From: a virus
DNA length: 36,306 bases
Virus record (IMG/VR): IMGVR_UViG_3300030104_004046
Location: 1 to 36,306 of that record
Direction: 5' to 3' (one strand)
Position numbers and translations under genes: made by a program. The notes under the pieces are model-generated. The model had not been told where the DNA came from and searched no databases. It was given only the letters and a program-made list of their open reading frames with translations. Shown here one piece after another: positions 24,117 to 30,796 of the stretch. Position 1 is the stretch's first letter, and each line of letters opens with the position of its first letter.

Positions 24117-25207
24117 TCAAACATCCAAGGTGGAAAATCTTCATCGGCTAACAGTTCAGGTTCGTCTGTATTGATCCAAGGATCAGCACCATAGGTTTCA
24201 ATATTACGGCAAAAATTAACCTGACCTTCATGCAGTACGTGTTGTCCAGCACTGTACGCAATGCCATCCAACGGAAATTGAAACAATTGACTGACTGGCA
24301 ACCCGCGTGTCTGAAAAAGAAAGAAAAATGCTTTCTCGCGTTTAGCACAATTGTTTACGAACTGTATGAACTGATCGTCACCGATAATTCTTTTTTCAGC
24401 GATTAATGGCAATGCATTTGACCATGCCTGCAAGTACGATGCGACCTGAACATTGTATCGGTAATTTCCTATCTGCTTAGTAATTGTTTTTTTCAATGTC
24501 TCGTTCGGATTTAATGAAAAAGATTTTAGGTCTGTCAGTGTTTGGTTTTTAAGATAATCAAACCGAGCCTTGCATGGTATTCTGTATGCAACTTCTGATC
24601 CGTCAATTTCAGGAATATCGACATGATATAAAACCGATACTTCTGGATACCCGCCTGAGACAGATTTATTTGCGTGTTCATCTAATTGAATTGTTTTAGC
24701 AGCTAACTGTATATCGTGAATTATATGTGACCGTAAAAGTTCTTTATGACCGTGATCAGCTTCGTGATCTTTTTTCTTTTGATCCCAAATCACAGGACGT
24801 TCAGGATGCCGCATGACCATCTGAATATATTCTTCTTTTTTTGCACGACCTTTCGGAACAGCTAGTTTCTTTGCCTGCAACCAGTTAATCATATCCTGAA
24901 CTGTATCTAATGCGTCAGGATAATCTGACTTATCGAGGTACGGTGCGTAGCTTTCATTAAATGCTTCTGCGCCTTCTAAAATATACTTGTGATAGGCACG
25001 ACCTGATTTTTTGGCTTCTGTATCCATTGAATGCTTTGCAGGATTCAGCCATGACTGCGCCCATGCCATCATAGGGCTGTTTGCAGCAGCTTTGAATAAC
25101 GTTTGACTGGCACGCTTAATGTCGTGATAGCGTTCCTCGGGTAATTCGCTGTTCTGATAGACACCATCAGGCATATCACAGCCTGTTTCAATTTTAATAG
25201 TTTTCAT
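24113..25207 (-). CDS. RecE-type exonuclease (PD-(D/E)XK, DUF3799-like)
   Basis: 364 aa. YHDIKRASQTLFKAAANSPM at the start and AYHKYILEG (His73) match RecE/DUF3799-type nucleases; Glu189 (GYPEVSVLY), Asp217 (PCKARFDYL), Asp226-Leu-Lys228 (LTDLKSFS) and Gln254 (YNVQVASYLQAW) form the metal-binding PD-(D/E)XK centre with the RecB-family glutamine. It digests the 5' strand at DNA ends and hands single strands to the RecT-type protein. AAGGAG precedes ATG 25207. Overlaps both neighbours. Confidence 0.8.
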   Translation of the reverse strand: MKTIKIETGCDMPDGVYQNSELPEERYHDIKRASQTLFKAAANSPMMAWAQSWLNPAKHSMDTEAKKSGRAYHKYILEGAEAFNESYAPYLDKSDYPDALDTVQDMINWLQAKKLAVPKGRAKKEEYIQMVMRHPERPVIWDQKKKDHEADHGHKELLRSHIIHDIQLAAKTIQLDEHANKSVSGGYPEVSVLYHVDIPEIDGSEVAYRIPCKARFDYLKNQTLTDLKSFSLNPNETLKKTITKQIGNYRYNVQVASYLQAWSNALPLIAEKRIIGDDQFIQFVNNCAKREKAFFFLFQTRGLPVSQLFQFPLDGIAYSAGQHVLHEGQVNFCRNIETYGADPWINTDEPELLADEDFPPWMFE

Positions 25208-25775
25208 GGTTCTCCTTTGAATGTGTCAATGCTGGTAATTGTAACCAATAAACAGCTTTAGGGCCTTTATTCGGTATGTATTCAGCCGTAAACACAACAC
25301 GATTATCAATGTTAGGTGTTTGTTCTAAGTTTTTAGAAAAATCTATGTCGTCAAATTTTTGATCGTTAATGTGAAAAAAAATGTTCTCATTGTTAAAGGC
25401 AACAAAATTATCAGGTTTTATAAAACCATAACCACAATCTTCAAAATATTTTAAGATCGTACCTTTCTGTAATTCCAGTTTGTTATACGTAAACTTATTA
25501 TTATACATATCGTATGCAATTGCATTATTGCTATCAACCATATCAACTACGGTTTCTGTATAATTATAGTTATCTTGGCCTATTCTTGGTTCAATGAAAA
25601 GTTTATCATTTTCTTTTTGTGCATGAGATAACAACACCCAACAAGCCTTCAATTGTTGTTCAATTTTTATTATATGTTCTTCAGCTTTCTTATATTTTCT
25701 ATAGTATTTATCTCGTTGGCTATATGCACGAATTGTTTTTGCTTGTTCACCTAATAAATCAGCTTTTGATACCAT
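25194..25775 (-). CDS. Coiled-coil protein with C-terminal cold-shock domain
   Basis: 193 aa. Residues 10-60 are a charged helix (YRKYKKAEEHIIKIEQQLKA) likely to dimerise. Residues 103-180 look like a cold-shock domain: KGTILKYFEDCGYGFIKP contains the RNP1-like YGFIKP, NIFFHI at 131-136 is the RNP2-like strand, and KGPKAVYWLQL is the usual last strand. CSDs bind single-stranded RNA or DNA. Standing directly upstream of the exonuclease and annealing protein, it may act as a single-strand binding protein for recombination, or as an RNA chaperone. I know no named phage family with this exact layout. Confidence 0.65.
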   Translation of the reverse strand: MVSKADLLGEQAKTIRAYSQRDKYYRKYKKAEEHIIKIEQQLKACWVLLSHAQKENDKLFIEPRIGQDNYNYTETVVDMVDSNNAIAYDMYNNKFTYNKLELQKGTILKYFEDCGYGFIKPDNFVAFNNENIFFHINDQKFDDIDFSKNLEQTPNIDNRVVFTAEYIPNKGPKAVYWLQLPALTHSKENHENY

Positions 25776-26003
25776 TTAATTCCTTCCTTTTTTATCTGGT
25801 AATTTTCTTTTTACTGCGTACACATAATCGCTGAGTGTGTGTGTTCTCATGTCACCTAAATATGCACCAATTGATGCAACTTCGTTCTTGGTGTCGGCAT
25901 CCATAGCCTGATAATTAGCAATCATGTGTTCCTTCAGCGACTTGAAATGCAGCCGAATTGCTTCGTCTATGTCATTTAGTAATACTTCATCTTTATTGTT
26001 CAT
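25776..26003 (-). CDS. Small leader gene of the recombination operon, unknown function
   Basis: 75 aa, helical, moderately acidic first half (DEAIRLHFKSLKEHMIANYQ) and basic end (VYAVKRKLPDKKGRN). No family recognised. First gene of the leftward operon; its stop touches the start of the cold-shock gene. No ribosome site is visible before ATG 26003, so it may be leaderless or poorly translated. A palindrome lies 19-38 bases upstream. Confidence 0.6.
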   Translation of the reverse strand: MNNKDEVLLNDIDEAIRLHFKSLKEHMIANYQAMDADTKNEVASIGAYLGDMRTHTLSDYVYAVKRKLPDKKGRN

Positions 26004-26210
26004 ATATGCAGATTAATCGGCTTATCGCATTAATGCAATAATAAATCCTTATTGATTTGCAAAAATAAGAAAATAAAAGTGCATTTACGCAATATTATGA
26101 TATTTTTTTGCGAAAAAACTGTTTACAAATGTGTGAATTTGAAGTTAAAATTTTGTTAATAAAATGAATAATAAAAGACGTATATGTTATAATTTACAGG
26201 GACGTTAAAC
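26004..26210. promoter_or_regulatory. Divergent control region with operator palindromes and an extended -10 promoter
   Basis: Very AT-rich. TTATCGCATTAATGCAATAA at 26022-26041 is an 18/20 palindrome, and a diverged copy (core TGCATTTACGCA) lies at 26090-26101: likely operators of the XRE repressor or the LexA-like proteins. On the plus strand TGTTATAAT at 26185-26193 is an extended -10 (TGnTATAAT) just ahead of the 81-aa gene. No confident leftward -35/-10 pair is offered, though the leftward operon must start here. Confidence 0.55.
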
Positions 26211-26456
26211 ATGCCAGAGAATCACTACATGCGGTTGTCGCAGGCTATTTCAAAACGTAAAAGTATTAATCCAACCACGAATAAAGCAAGCTATGACTAT
26301 TTTTTATCAAGTGCAAGACAAAGACTCGCAGCCAGACGAAGTAAGGTAATTGTAGGATCACATATTCAGTGGTTTTTGTTTGGTTTCTTGGTCGCTTTAA
26401 TTGGTGATGGAGTATCACATAAATTTTTAGATTTCTGCATGTGGTTAATCAACTAA
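26211..26456 (+). CDS. Small early membrane protein
   Basis: 81 aa: a basic first half (RLSQAISKRKSINPTTNKAS, later RQRLAARRSK) and one membrane helix IQWFLFGFLVALIGDGV near the end. Expressed from the extended -10 promoter at 26185-26193. Its end overlaps the convergent repressor gene by 12 bases. No family recognised; superinfection exclusion or another lysogeny-related role is possible but unproven. Confidence 0.5.
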   Translation: MPENHYMRLSQAISKRKSINPTTNKASYDYFLSSARQRLAARRSKVIVGSHIQWFLFGFLVALIGDGVSHKFLDFCMWLIN

Positions 26457-27020
26457 TGCATCATTTACTTGTTTATTATCTGATTCTTTAAGGAATTGAT
26501 AATAATGACGCATACGTGACGTTGATTCTTTAGATGTTTGTTTACTGGTATCCCATATCGGATACATTTTATCTTCAAAAAATGGCAGTATTGCTGCGGT
26601 GGCAGTTCCATTAAGGAAATCTTTTTCTGTCCATTCAGAATCGTAGGCAATCTGAGCAGATGCATTGCAAGCTTCATAAAATTCAAAAGCAAGCAGAAAT
26701 TCAGCACGTTCGATAAGCAGTTTAGCTATTAATTCACAGGAATTTTTAAGACACATGCGCCAGCGTGCTTTGTCGCGTTCTAGCCTTCTTAGCTGTGCGT
26801 GTTTACCCGCGCAATTTTCTTTCCAGCTCCATACTTCTAGCTGTTCTGTCCAGGTAATCGTCATCAATTGAACAAGTGCCTGCATTTGATCTACAGCCAT
26901 TTTTCTTGGGTTTTTTTCAAGTCTTGAATATGTTGATGTATTCACGCCCATTGCTGAAGCGCATTCTGATTGCGTGAAACCTTTTCGTGTTCTTACATCA
27001 TACAATGATTCTGCTGTCAT
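26445..27020 (-). CDS. XRE-family repressor candidate without protease domain
   Basis: 191 aa. Residues 6-50 are an XRE helix-turn-helix (LYDVRTRKGFTQSECASAMG and VNTSTYSRLEKNPRKMAVDQ). The rest is helical and not the S24/LexA-type autoproteolytic domain: no Ser-Lys dyad region or Ala-Gly cleavage site is seen. Divergent from the LexA-DBD genes over a 167-base control region, the place of a lysogeny repressor. Without self-cleavage, induction would need an antirepressor or another signal. It may instead be a regulator like lambda CII. Confidence 0.68.
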   Translation of the reverse strand: MTAESLYDVRTRKGFTQSECASAMGVNTSTYSRLEKNPRKMAVDQMQALVQLMTITWTEQLEVWSWKENCAGKHAQLRRLERDKARWRMCLKNSCELIAKLLIERAEFLLAFEFYEACNASAQIAYDSEWTEKDFLNGTATAAILPFFEDKMYPIWDTSKQTSKESTSRMRHYYQFLKESDNKQVNDALVD

Positions 27021-27187
27021 AATTATTAATCCATGTCGGTCTTTTGATGAAGTTTTGTCTAAATTATGTGAAGTTTATACATTATTTATATTATTTTTAC
27101 AAATATTTTGATTTTTATATTGATAAATTATGTGCAAAATTGCATTGTTTTTAAAGTTCAATATGCATATTTACACGGAATTTATTC
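27021..27187. promoter_or_regulatory. Divergent switch region with direct repeats
   Basis: TAAATTATGTG occurs at 27060-27070 and 27124-27134, 64 bases apart; the second copy runs into TGCAAAATTGCA, a near palindrome (27133-27144). The whole spacer is AT-rich with several possible -10 boxes, so I name no promoter. Repeats placed between a repressor gene and the early replication genes are likely operators. Confidence 0.5.
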
Positions 27188-27424
27188 ATGCTTACGTCAA
27201 AAGAAAAACAAGTAATTGATTTTGTTCAAGATTTTATAAAAACAGAAAAATACAATCCATCTATCAAACAAATCGCCAACGGATTAAATAAACACAGGAC
27301 TACAATAAGCAAAATTACAACTAATCTTGCTGACCGCAACATTCTTTCTAAAACGCACAAAGTAATCCAGATTTTGCAAACACCATCACAAGTTATGCAA
27401 TCTGAGAAAATGAATGATAACTGA
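27188..27424 (+). CDS. LexA-DNA-binding-domain-only protein 1
   Basis: 78 aa. LTSKEKQVIDFVQDFIKTEK, YNPSIKQIANGLNKHRTTIS and KITTNLADRNILSKTHKVIQ match the winged helix of LexA (LT--Q--v-dfI, -PS--EIa, --L---G-I). The LexA peptidase domain is missing. Such short proteins may regulate the switch, compete with host LexA, or work as a Cro. First gene of the rightward early operon; its end overlaps the next, similar gene by 11 bases. Confidence 0.65.
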   Translation: MLTSKEKQVIDFVQDFIKTEKYNPSIKQIANGLNKHRTTISKITTNLADRNILSKTHKVIQILQTPSQVMQSEKMNDN

Positions 27425-27674
27425 AAAACAAGCGCAAGTTCTGCAATTTATTGTTGATTATCTAGCAACCAAAAATTATGGGCCATCCATACGCGAGATT
27501 ATGGCAGCAACAGATGCTAAATCAACCAGTTCTGTTGTTGGCATACTTCTGCGTTTAGAAGATCGAGGTTGTATAGTTCGTCTGAAAAAGAAACACCGCG
27601 CCATCGAAATTTTAAAATTGCCAGCAAGGATCGCTTCTGATGACAAAATACAAGTCCAAAAAAATAACGGATAA
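27414..27674 (+). CDS. LexA-DNA-binding-domain-only protein 2
   Basis: 86 aa. ITEKQAQVLQFIVDYLATKN, YGPSIREIMAATDAKSTSSV and LLRLEDRGCIVRLKKKHRAI form the same LexA-type winged helix, and closer to LexA than its neighbour (GPSIREI, the L--LE-RG-I helix and wing, RAIEIL). No peptidase domain. The tandem pair probably arose by duplication and then diverged. It overlaps the DUF1064 gene by 35 bases. Confidence 0.7.
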   Translation: MITEKQAQVLQFIVDYLATKNYGPSIREIMAATDAKSTSSVVGILLRLEDRGCIVRLKKKHRAIEILKLPARIASDDKIQVQKNNG

Positions 27675-27960
27675 CGGATTAACGTTTGACAGCAAGAAGG
27701 AACATAAGCGGTATCACGAACTGCGCCTGCTTGAAATGGGCCATGCCATCAAGAATTTAGAATTACAAAAGAAACATCCACTTGAAGTAAATGGATTTAG
27801 AATTTGTACGTATGTCAGTGATTTCGATTATGACTTACCAGACGGTACACATGTAACGGAAGACGTTAAATCAGAAATAACAGCAAAACTTCCCGTCTTC
27901 AGACTTAAAGCAAAATTATTCAAGGCGATCAAGAAATATGAAATCAGCGTCTATAATTGA
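27640..27960 (+). CDS. DUF1064-family nuclease, resolvase-like
   Basis: 106 aa. TFDSKKEHKRYHELRLLEMG, AIKNLELQKKHPLEVNGFRI, CTYVSDFDYDLPDGTHVTED and VKSEITAKLPVFRLKAKLFK are the landmarks of DUF1064, a PD-(D/E)XK-type phage nuclease thought to resolve DNA junctions: Glu in the helix, D-F-Y strand and E-D-V-K. It would process branched DNA from RecE/RecT recombination or replication. Overlaps both neighbours, so it belongs to the early replication operon. Confidence 0.8.
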   Translation: MTKYKSKKITDNGLTFDSKKEHKRYHELRLLEMGHAIKNLELQKKHPLEVNGFRICTYVSDFDYDLPDGTHVTEDVKSEITAKLPVFRLKAKLFKAIKKYEISVYN

Positions 27961-28183
27961 TCCTGTTCAACGTAATCTCGTACACCAGTTACAAAAACAG
28001 GCGGTCGATAAATACAATCTAGGATCAGTTGCACAGCTTACGTCTGCACAGCAAAACGATAATCTGATACAGGCCCGAACCTGGTGTTACAAAAAACTAC
28101 GTAATGCAGGACTGACGTATTCTCGTATTGCGGATTATTTCAACAAAGAAAAAACGAGTGTCAGGTATTGTCTGAAGAAATAA
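27938..28183 (+). CDS. DnaA domain IV-like small DNA-binding protein
   Basis: 81 aa. The C-terminal half, IQARTWCYKKLRNAGLTYSR then IADYFNKEKTSVRYCLKK, matches the DnaA C-terminal helix-turn-helix that reads DnaA boxes (aR-iamyl----lsy--Ig--f---H-TV--a). ATPase domains are missing. Such one-domain versions occur in phage replication modules. It precedes and overlaps the DUF1376 replication gene and might bind the repeats within it, or mimic host DnaA. Confidence 0.65.
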   Translation: MKSASIIDPVQRNLVHQLQKQAVDKYNLGSVAQLTSAQQNDNLIQARTWCYKKLRNAGLTYSRIADYFNKEKTSVRYCLKK

Positions 28184-28995
28184 AATTATTTTATATGCCT
28201 GTTAATTGGCCTGATTACCATGCTGACACAACGCATTTGGATTGCTGTGAACATGGTGCATATTTTTTATTACTTGGCCGATACTGGATGACTCAAAAGC
28301 CATTACCTGATGATGATTATTTGCTTGCAAAATTTGCTAAATCAACACCTGAACAATGGCAAAAGATACGACCAGTCATACAGGATTTTTTTACTGTTCA
28401 AGATGGTGAATGGTTTCACAAGCGCGTAGATGCAGATTTAACAAAAGCAAAAAATATGTATGCATCTCGTAAACGTGCAGCCGAAAAAACAAATCAAAAT
28501 AAAAAGAAAAATACTAAAAAACTAAATAGTAAAGATAAAGATATATATATAGATATAGATAAGACCGTACCAGTCACCGATACGGTCAGCGATACGGTCA
28601 CCGTAAAAGACCTGTATAATCAAGACTTTATAAAATGGTGGAATCTGTATCCATTGAAGGTTGGAAAGCGAAAAGCAGCCGAATTGTTTTCAAAAAAGAT
28701 CAAATCTACATCACTTGATGCACTTATTGCAGCAACAAACAACTACATCATCACGAAACCTAAAGATCAAAATTACTGTCATCCAACAACGTATCTTAAT
28801 CAGGATCGTTTTGAAGACTTTGAAGAACATGAAGCAACACAAACGAAAATTGATCCCAATTACATATCCAAAGAAAGACTTAAAAAATATAAAAAAGATG
28901 GTACGTGGTATCCAAATATTTACGGCCCTAAACCTGAAAGTGAAGGATGCGAAATACCATTGCATATTTTGAAGGAAGAAGGATTTAGACCTTGA
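28168..28995 (+). CDS. DUF1376 replication protein, origin-bearing
   Basis: 275 aa. FYMPVNWPDYHADTTHLDCC, EHGAYFLLLGRYWMTQKPLP and EQWQKIRPVIQDFFTVQDGE form the DUF1376 winged-helix domain seen in phage replication initiators. A Lys-rich linker (about 110-150) is encoded by the AT-rich and repeat DNA described separately. FIKWWNLYPLKVGKRKAAEL and after it resembles the C-terminal part of phage replication proteins that load a helicase. TTG 28168 is used as start to keep the complete DUF1376 N-terminus; ATG 28195 is the alternative. A helicase loader or initiator role is inferred. Confidence 0.78.
   Translation: MSEEIKLFYMPVNWPDYHADTTHLDCCEHGAYFLLLGRYWMTQKPLPDDDYLLAKFAKSTPEQWQKIRPVIQDFFTVQDGEWFHKRVDADLTKAKNMYASRKRAAEKTNQNKKKNTKKLNSKDKDIYIDIDKTVPVTDTVSDTVTVKDLYNQDFIKWWNLYPLKVGKRKAAELFSKKIKSTSLDALIAATNNYIITKPKDQNYCHPTTYLNQDRFEDFEEHEATQTKIDPNYISKERLKKYKKDGTWYPNIYGPKPESEGCEIPLHILKEEGFRP
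28485..28607 (+). other. Candidate replication origin inside the DUF1376 gene
   Basis: An AT tract with very few G/C (28485-28562, including alternating TA at about 28541-28550) is followed by two adjacent 12-base repeats, GATACGGTCAGC (28579-28590) and GATACGGTCACC (28591-28602), and an inverted half GACCGTAC at 28563-28570. Repeats plus a melting region within the initiator gene is the layout of lambdoid origins. Only two repeats are clear, so this stays a candidate. Confidence 0.5.
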
Positions 28996-29486
28996 AAACA
29001 AAAAAACGTGGCAGACCAAAACGTGAAAAAGGTATTGCACCTACACCAGAAACACTGGCTAAACTGCAACCTAATGTTCTTCCTAGTTTGGTTTACAATG
29101 GCGTGATTGATCTTGACCAGGAAAAAGCAGCAGAAGAAATAGCCCATGTGTATCATACGTTACATCGTGGTTTATTGCCTGCTGGTGGTATTGAGAATGA
29201 CCGAAGTATGGCAACAGGTACGGTACGTGATCCGTTTGCACGTATGACGACTGGTGAACGCAATGCATGGGAATTTAGATATAAACCTTGGGCCAACAAT
29301 GAATCTAAAAAGTTGATACGTAAACGACCGCGTTTGTGTCGATGGAAATTATCGGTTTTAATTACACATGAAAACATAAAACCTGATGTAATTGCTGCAC
29401 AATATCAGGTAGATTATCCAATAATTATTCAACAATTTAAAAACAGTTTGGATCAGTACGTGTATCTTATGCAAAATAATAACTAA
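28992..29486 (+). CDS. AT-hook protein of unknown function
   Basis: 164 aa. The start KKRGRPKREKG contains the AT-hook core GRP flanked by basic residues, which binds the minor groove of AT-rich DNA. Later blocks are YNGVIDLDQEKAAEEIAHVY, MTTGERNAWEFRYKPWA, and a possible helix-turn-helix at the end (NIKPDVIAAQYQVDYPIII). TTG 28992 overlaps the upstream stop (TTGA), the same junction type as at terL. Last gene before a terminator. Could be a late regulator or origin-binding protein; not recognised as a family. Confidence 0.62.
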   Translation: MKTKKRGRPKREKGIAPTPETLAKLQPNVLPSLVYNGVIDLDQEKAAEEIAHVYHTLHRGLLPAGGIENDRSMATGTVRDPFARMTTGERNAWEFRYKPWANNESKKLIRKRPRLCRWKLSVLITHENIKPDVIAAQYQVDYPIIIQQFKNSLDQYVYLMQNNN

Positions 29487-29592
29487 CGTTCGTCATTAGT
29501 TCGTTAAGTGTTCTGAATTAAGTATTGATGTATCTATCAGCCTTGACATAATCCCCGTAATGGATTCATGTCCGTTCCCCTTCTCAACTTTT

Positions 29593-29639
29593 CCCGTCTG
29601 TCCTTCCTTCATCCATCAAACGCAGGCGGGTTTTTTTTT
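29593..29639 (+). terminator. Terminator ending the early replication operon
   Basis: CCCGTCTG (29593-29600) pairs with CAGGCGGG (29623-29630) over a 22-base loop, followed by nine T. It lies about 107 bases behind the AT-hook gene. TTGACA at 29543-29548 upstream looks like a -35 box, but no fitting -10 was found. Confidence 0.7.
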
Positions 29640-29653
29640 ATAAGGATCAAGAA

Positions 29654-30154
29654 ATGATTGATCCAATAACTGCATTTGCTGGCATAAAATCAGCTCATGC
29701 TGCAATCATGTCAGCCGTTAAAATCGGTAAAGACATAAGCAGTTTATCAGGTGCAGTAGCTAAGTATGCGAAAGGTGAAGCGGCACTCCAAGCTAAAAGC
29801 GAAGTAAAGAAAAAATCAATATTTACAAAACTTGGTGGTGCAGAAGCAGAAGCCATAGATAATTTTTTCCGTAAACAAGAAATAGATAATTTACGTGATG
29901 AACTTAGAAGTGCATTCTTGTTGTACGCCAAGCCTGGATCGTGGGAAGCCTTGCAAGCTGAGATTGCTCGCAGTCGTGCAGAACAGAAAAAAGAACTGCT
30001 GAAACAGGCTAAACGTGAACAAATGATGCAGGAAATAGGAATTGCCAGCTTGATTGCCATAGCCGTTGCAACAGTTATCGGTATTGTTGGGTTTATCACC
30101 GTTAAAGCGCAGGCGTATCATGTACCGCCTTATTACATCAACATTAGTTTTTAA
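29654..30154 (+). CDS. Phage protein with C-terminal membrane segment
   Basis: 166 aa. ITAFAGIKSAHAAIMSAVKI and GKDISSLSGAVAKYAKGEAA, a charged coiled-coil middle (EIARSRAEQKKELLKQAKRE) and a membrane helix IASLIAIAVATVIGIVGFIT. I recall similar proteins (start MIDPI, coiled coil, TM, WE-L) from marine tailed phages near the packaging genes, without known function. AAGGA precedes ATG 29654. Its end overlaps a convergent XRE gene by 11 bases. Virion-associated or host-membrane role both possible. Confidence 0.65.
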   Translation: MIDPITAFAGIKSAHAAIMSAVKIGKDISSLSGAVAKYAKGEAALQAKSEVKKKSIFTKLGGAEAEAIDNFFRKQEIDNLRDELRSAFLLYAKPGSWEALQAEIARSRAEQKKELLKQAKREQMMQEIGIASLIAIAVATVIGIVGFITVKAQAYHVPPYYINISF

Positions 30155-30332
30155 AATCACGTTCTACGTAAGCTGCTAACAAGGCAATCGTTTTTGTAAT
30201 ATTATTATGACCGCCTTCATATCTTCTATACATACGTTCACTGACACCTAACAGTTCTGCGGCTTTAACTTGCGTTATGCCTAAACGTTTACGCCATTGT
30301 TTCATTTTAGTCGATGTATCAATTAGTTTCAT
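30144..30332 (-). CDS. Small XRE helix-turn-helix regulator
   Basis: 62 aa, practically only an HTH: MKQWRKRLGITQVKAAELLG and VSERMYRRYEGGHNNITKTI. GGAG, part of the shared leader GGAGACTACACGATG, gives a clear start at ATG 30332. Might control the accessory region's leftward genes or the phage switch. Convergent to the membrane-segment gene. Confidence 0.72.
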   Translation of the reverse strand: MKLIDTSTKMKQWRKRLGITQVKAAELLGVSERMYRRYEGGHNNITKTIALLAAYVERDFKN

Positions 30333-30424
30333 CGTGTAGTCTCCATATTGTTAGGTAAATCGTGGTGTAATCTCCATATTGTGTGGTAGATCATTGTGTG
30401 GTAGATGAGTATATTGATCGGTGA

Positions 30425-30484
30425 TTAGTAACCTCCAATCAATGCGGGCTGGGGTTGATCTCCCAGCCCATCTTGTTTAATCAT
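30425..30484 (-). CDS. Possible 19-aa leader peptide with hairpin
   Basis: ATG 30484 with an ideal GGAG leader opens MIKQDGLGDQPQPALIGGY and a stop supplied by the next leader (GGA GGT TAC TAA). A perfect 8-bp stem GGGCTGGG/CCCAGCCC lies within it (30446-30469). Could be a regulatory leader peptide, or the leftover of a lost gene. Confidence 0.3.
   Translation of the reverse strand: MIKQDGLGDQPQPALIGGY
30446..30469. promoter_or_regulatory. Perfect 8-bp GC hairpin in the leader region
   Basis: GGGCTGGG (30446-30453) and CCCAGCCC (30462-30469) with an 8-base loop, in otherwise AT-rich DNA. No T run on either side, so it is not a standard terminator. It may regulate translation of the tiny frame or pause polymerase. 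Confidence 0.5.
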
Positions 30485-30495
30485 GGTGTAGTCTC

Positions 30496-30690
30496 CTAGT
30501 TAAAAGAATTATTATCAATCATGGTTTTAATTTCGTCAAAAATTTGCTCATTACAATAACCAATATATCTATTTCTATATGTAAAATTATCGTTTTTATT
30601 GTTATGTACTGATATTTCAGTTAATGAATGATGAACAGTAAAAAAGATAAAATAATCTTTATAATCTTTTTGAAATTCGTTAATTATCAT
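30496..30690 (-). CDS. Small accessory protein, unknown
   Basis: 64 aa, rich in Asn, Asp, Phe, Tyr (FQKDYKDYFIFFTVHHSLTE, RNRYIGYCNEQIFDEI). No family recognised. Start set by the shared leader GGAGACTACACCATG (30702-30688). Strongly AT-biased, hence probably a recent arrival. It lies past the terminator of the ArdC/DUF1281 group, so needs its own promoter or read-through. Confidence 0.55.
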   Translation of the reverse strand: MIINEFQKDYKDYFIFFTVHHSLTEISVHNNKNDNFTYRNRYIGYCNEQIFDEIKTMIDNNSFN

Positions 30691-30745
30691 GGTGTAGTCT
30701 CCTGGTATTGTGTGGTTGATGTATAAAAAATCCTAAAAAAAAGGT

Positions 30746-30780
30746 AAAAAAAGACGCGACCAGTTGGCCCAGTCGCGCCC
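30746..30780 (-). terminator. Terminator behind the DUF1281-type gene
   Basis: On the minus strand the stem GCGACT/AGTCGC-like pair (core CGCGAC 30755-30760 with GTCGCG 30772-30777) is followed by a run of seven T (plus A 30746-30752). It starts about 17 bases past the stop of the 162-aa gene and ends the leftward antirestriction group. Confidence 0.7.
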
Positions 30781-30796
30781 GTTTTTCATAATGTTT

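Larger units (their letters stand above)
30330..30496 (-). other. Leader-cassette region with decayed small genes
   Basis: On the minus strand this gap holds repeated ribosome-binding leaders: GGAGACTACACSATG at 30344-30330 (used by the XRE gene) and at 30496-30482 (19-codon frame), a copy with ACG in place of ATG at 30375-30361, and an orphan GGAGGTTACTA at 30436-30426. ATTGTGTGGTAGAT is repeated at 30378-30391 and 30393-30406, with a variant at 30707-30720. It looks like a row of small gene cassettes whose bodies were lost. Confidence 0.55.

Noticed and set aside
29543-29575. Promoter with TTGACA -35 before the 166-aa gene
   Set aside because: No acceptable -10 hexamer 16-18 bases downstream; mentioned only within the terminator entry.
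29695-30099. 134-codon minus-strand frame opposite the membrane-segment gene
   Set aside because: Ser/Ala-rich antisense shadow; the sense frame has a ribosome site, coiled coil and TM helix.
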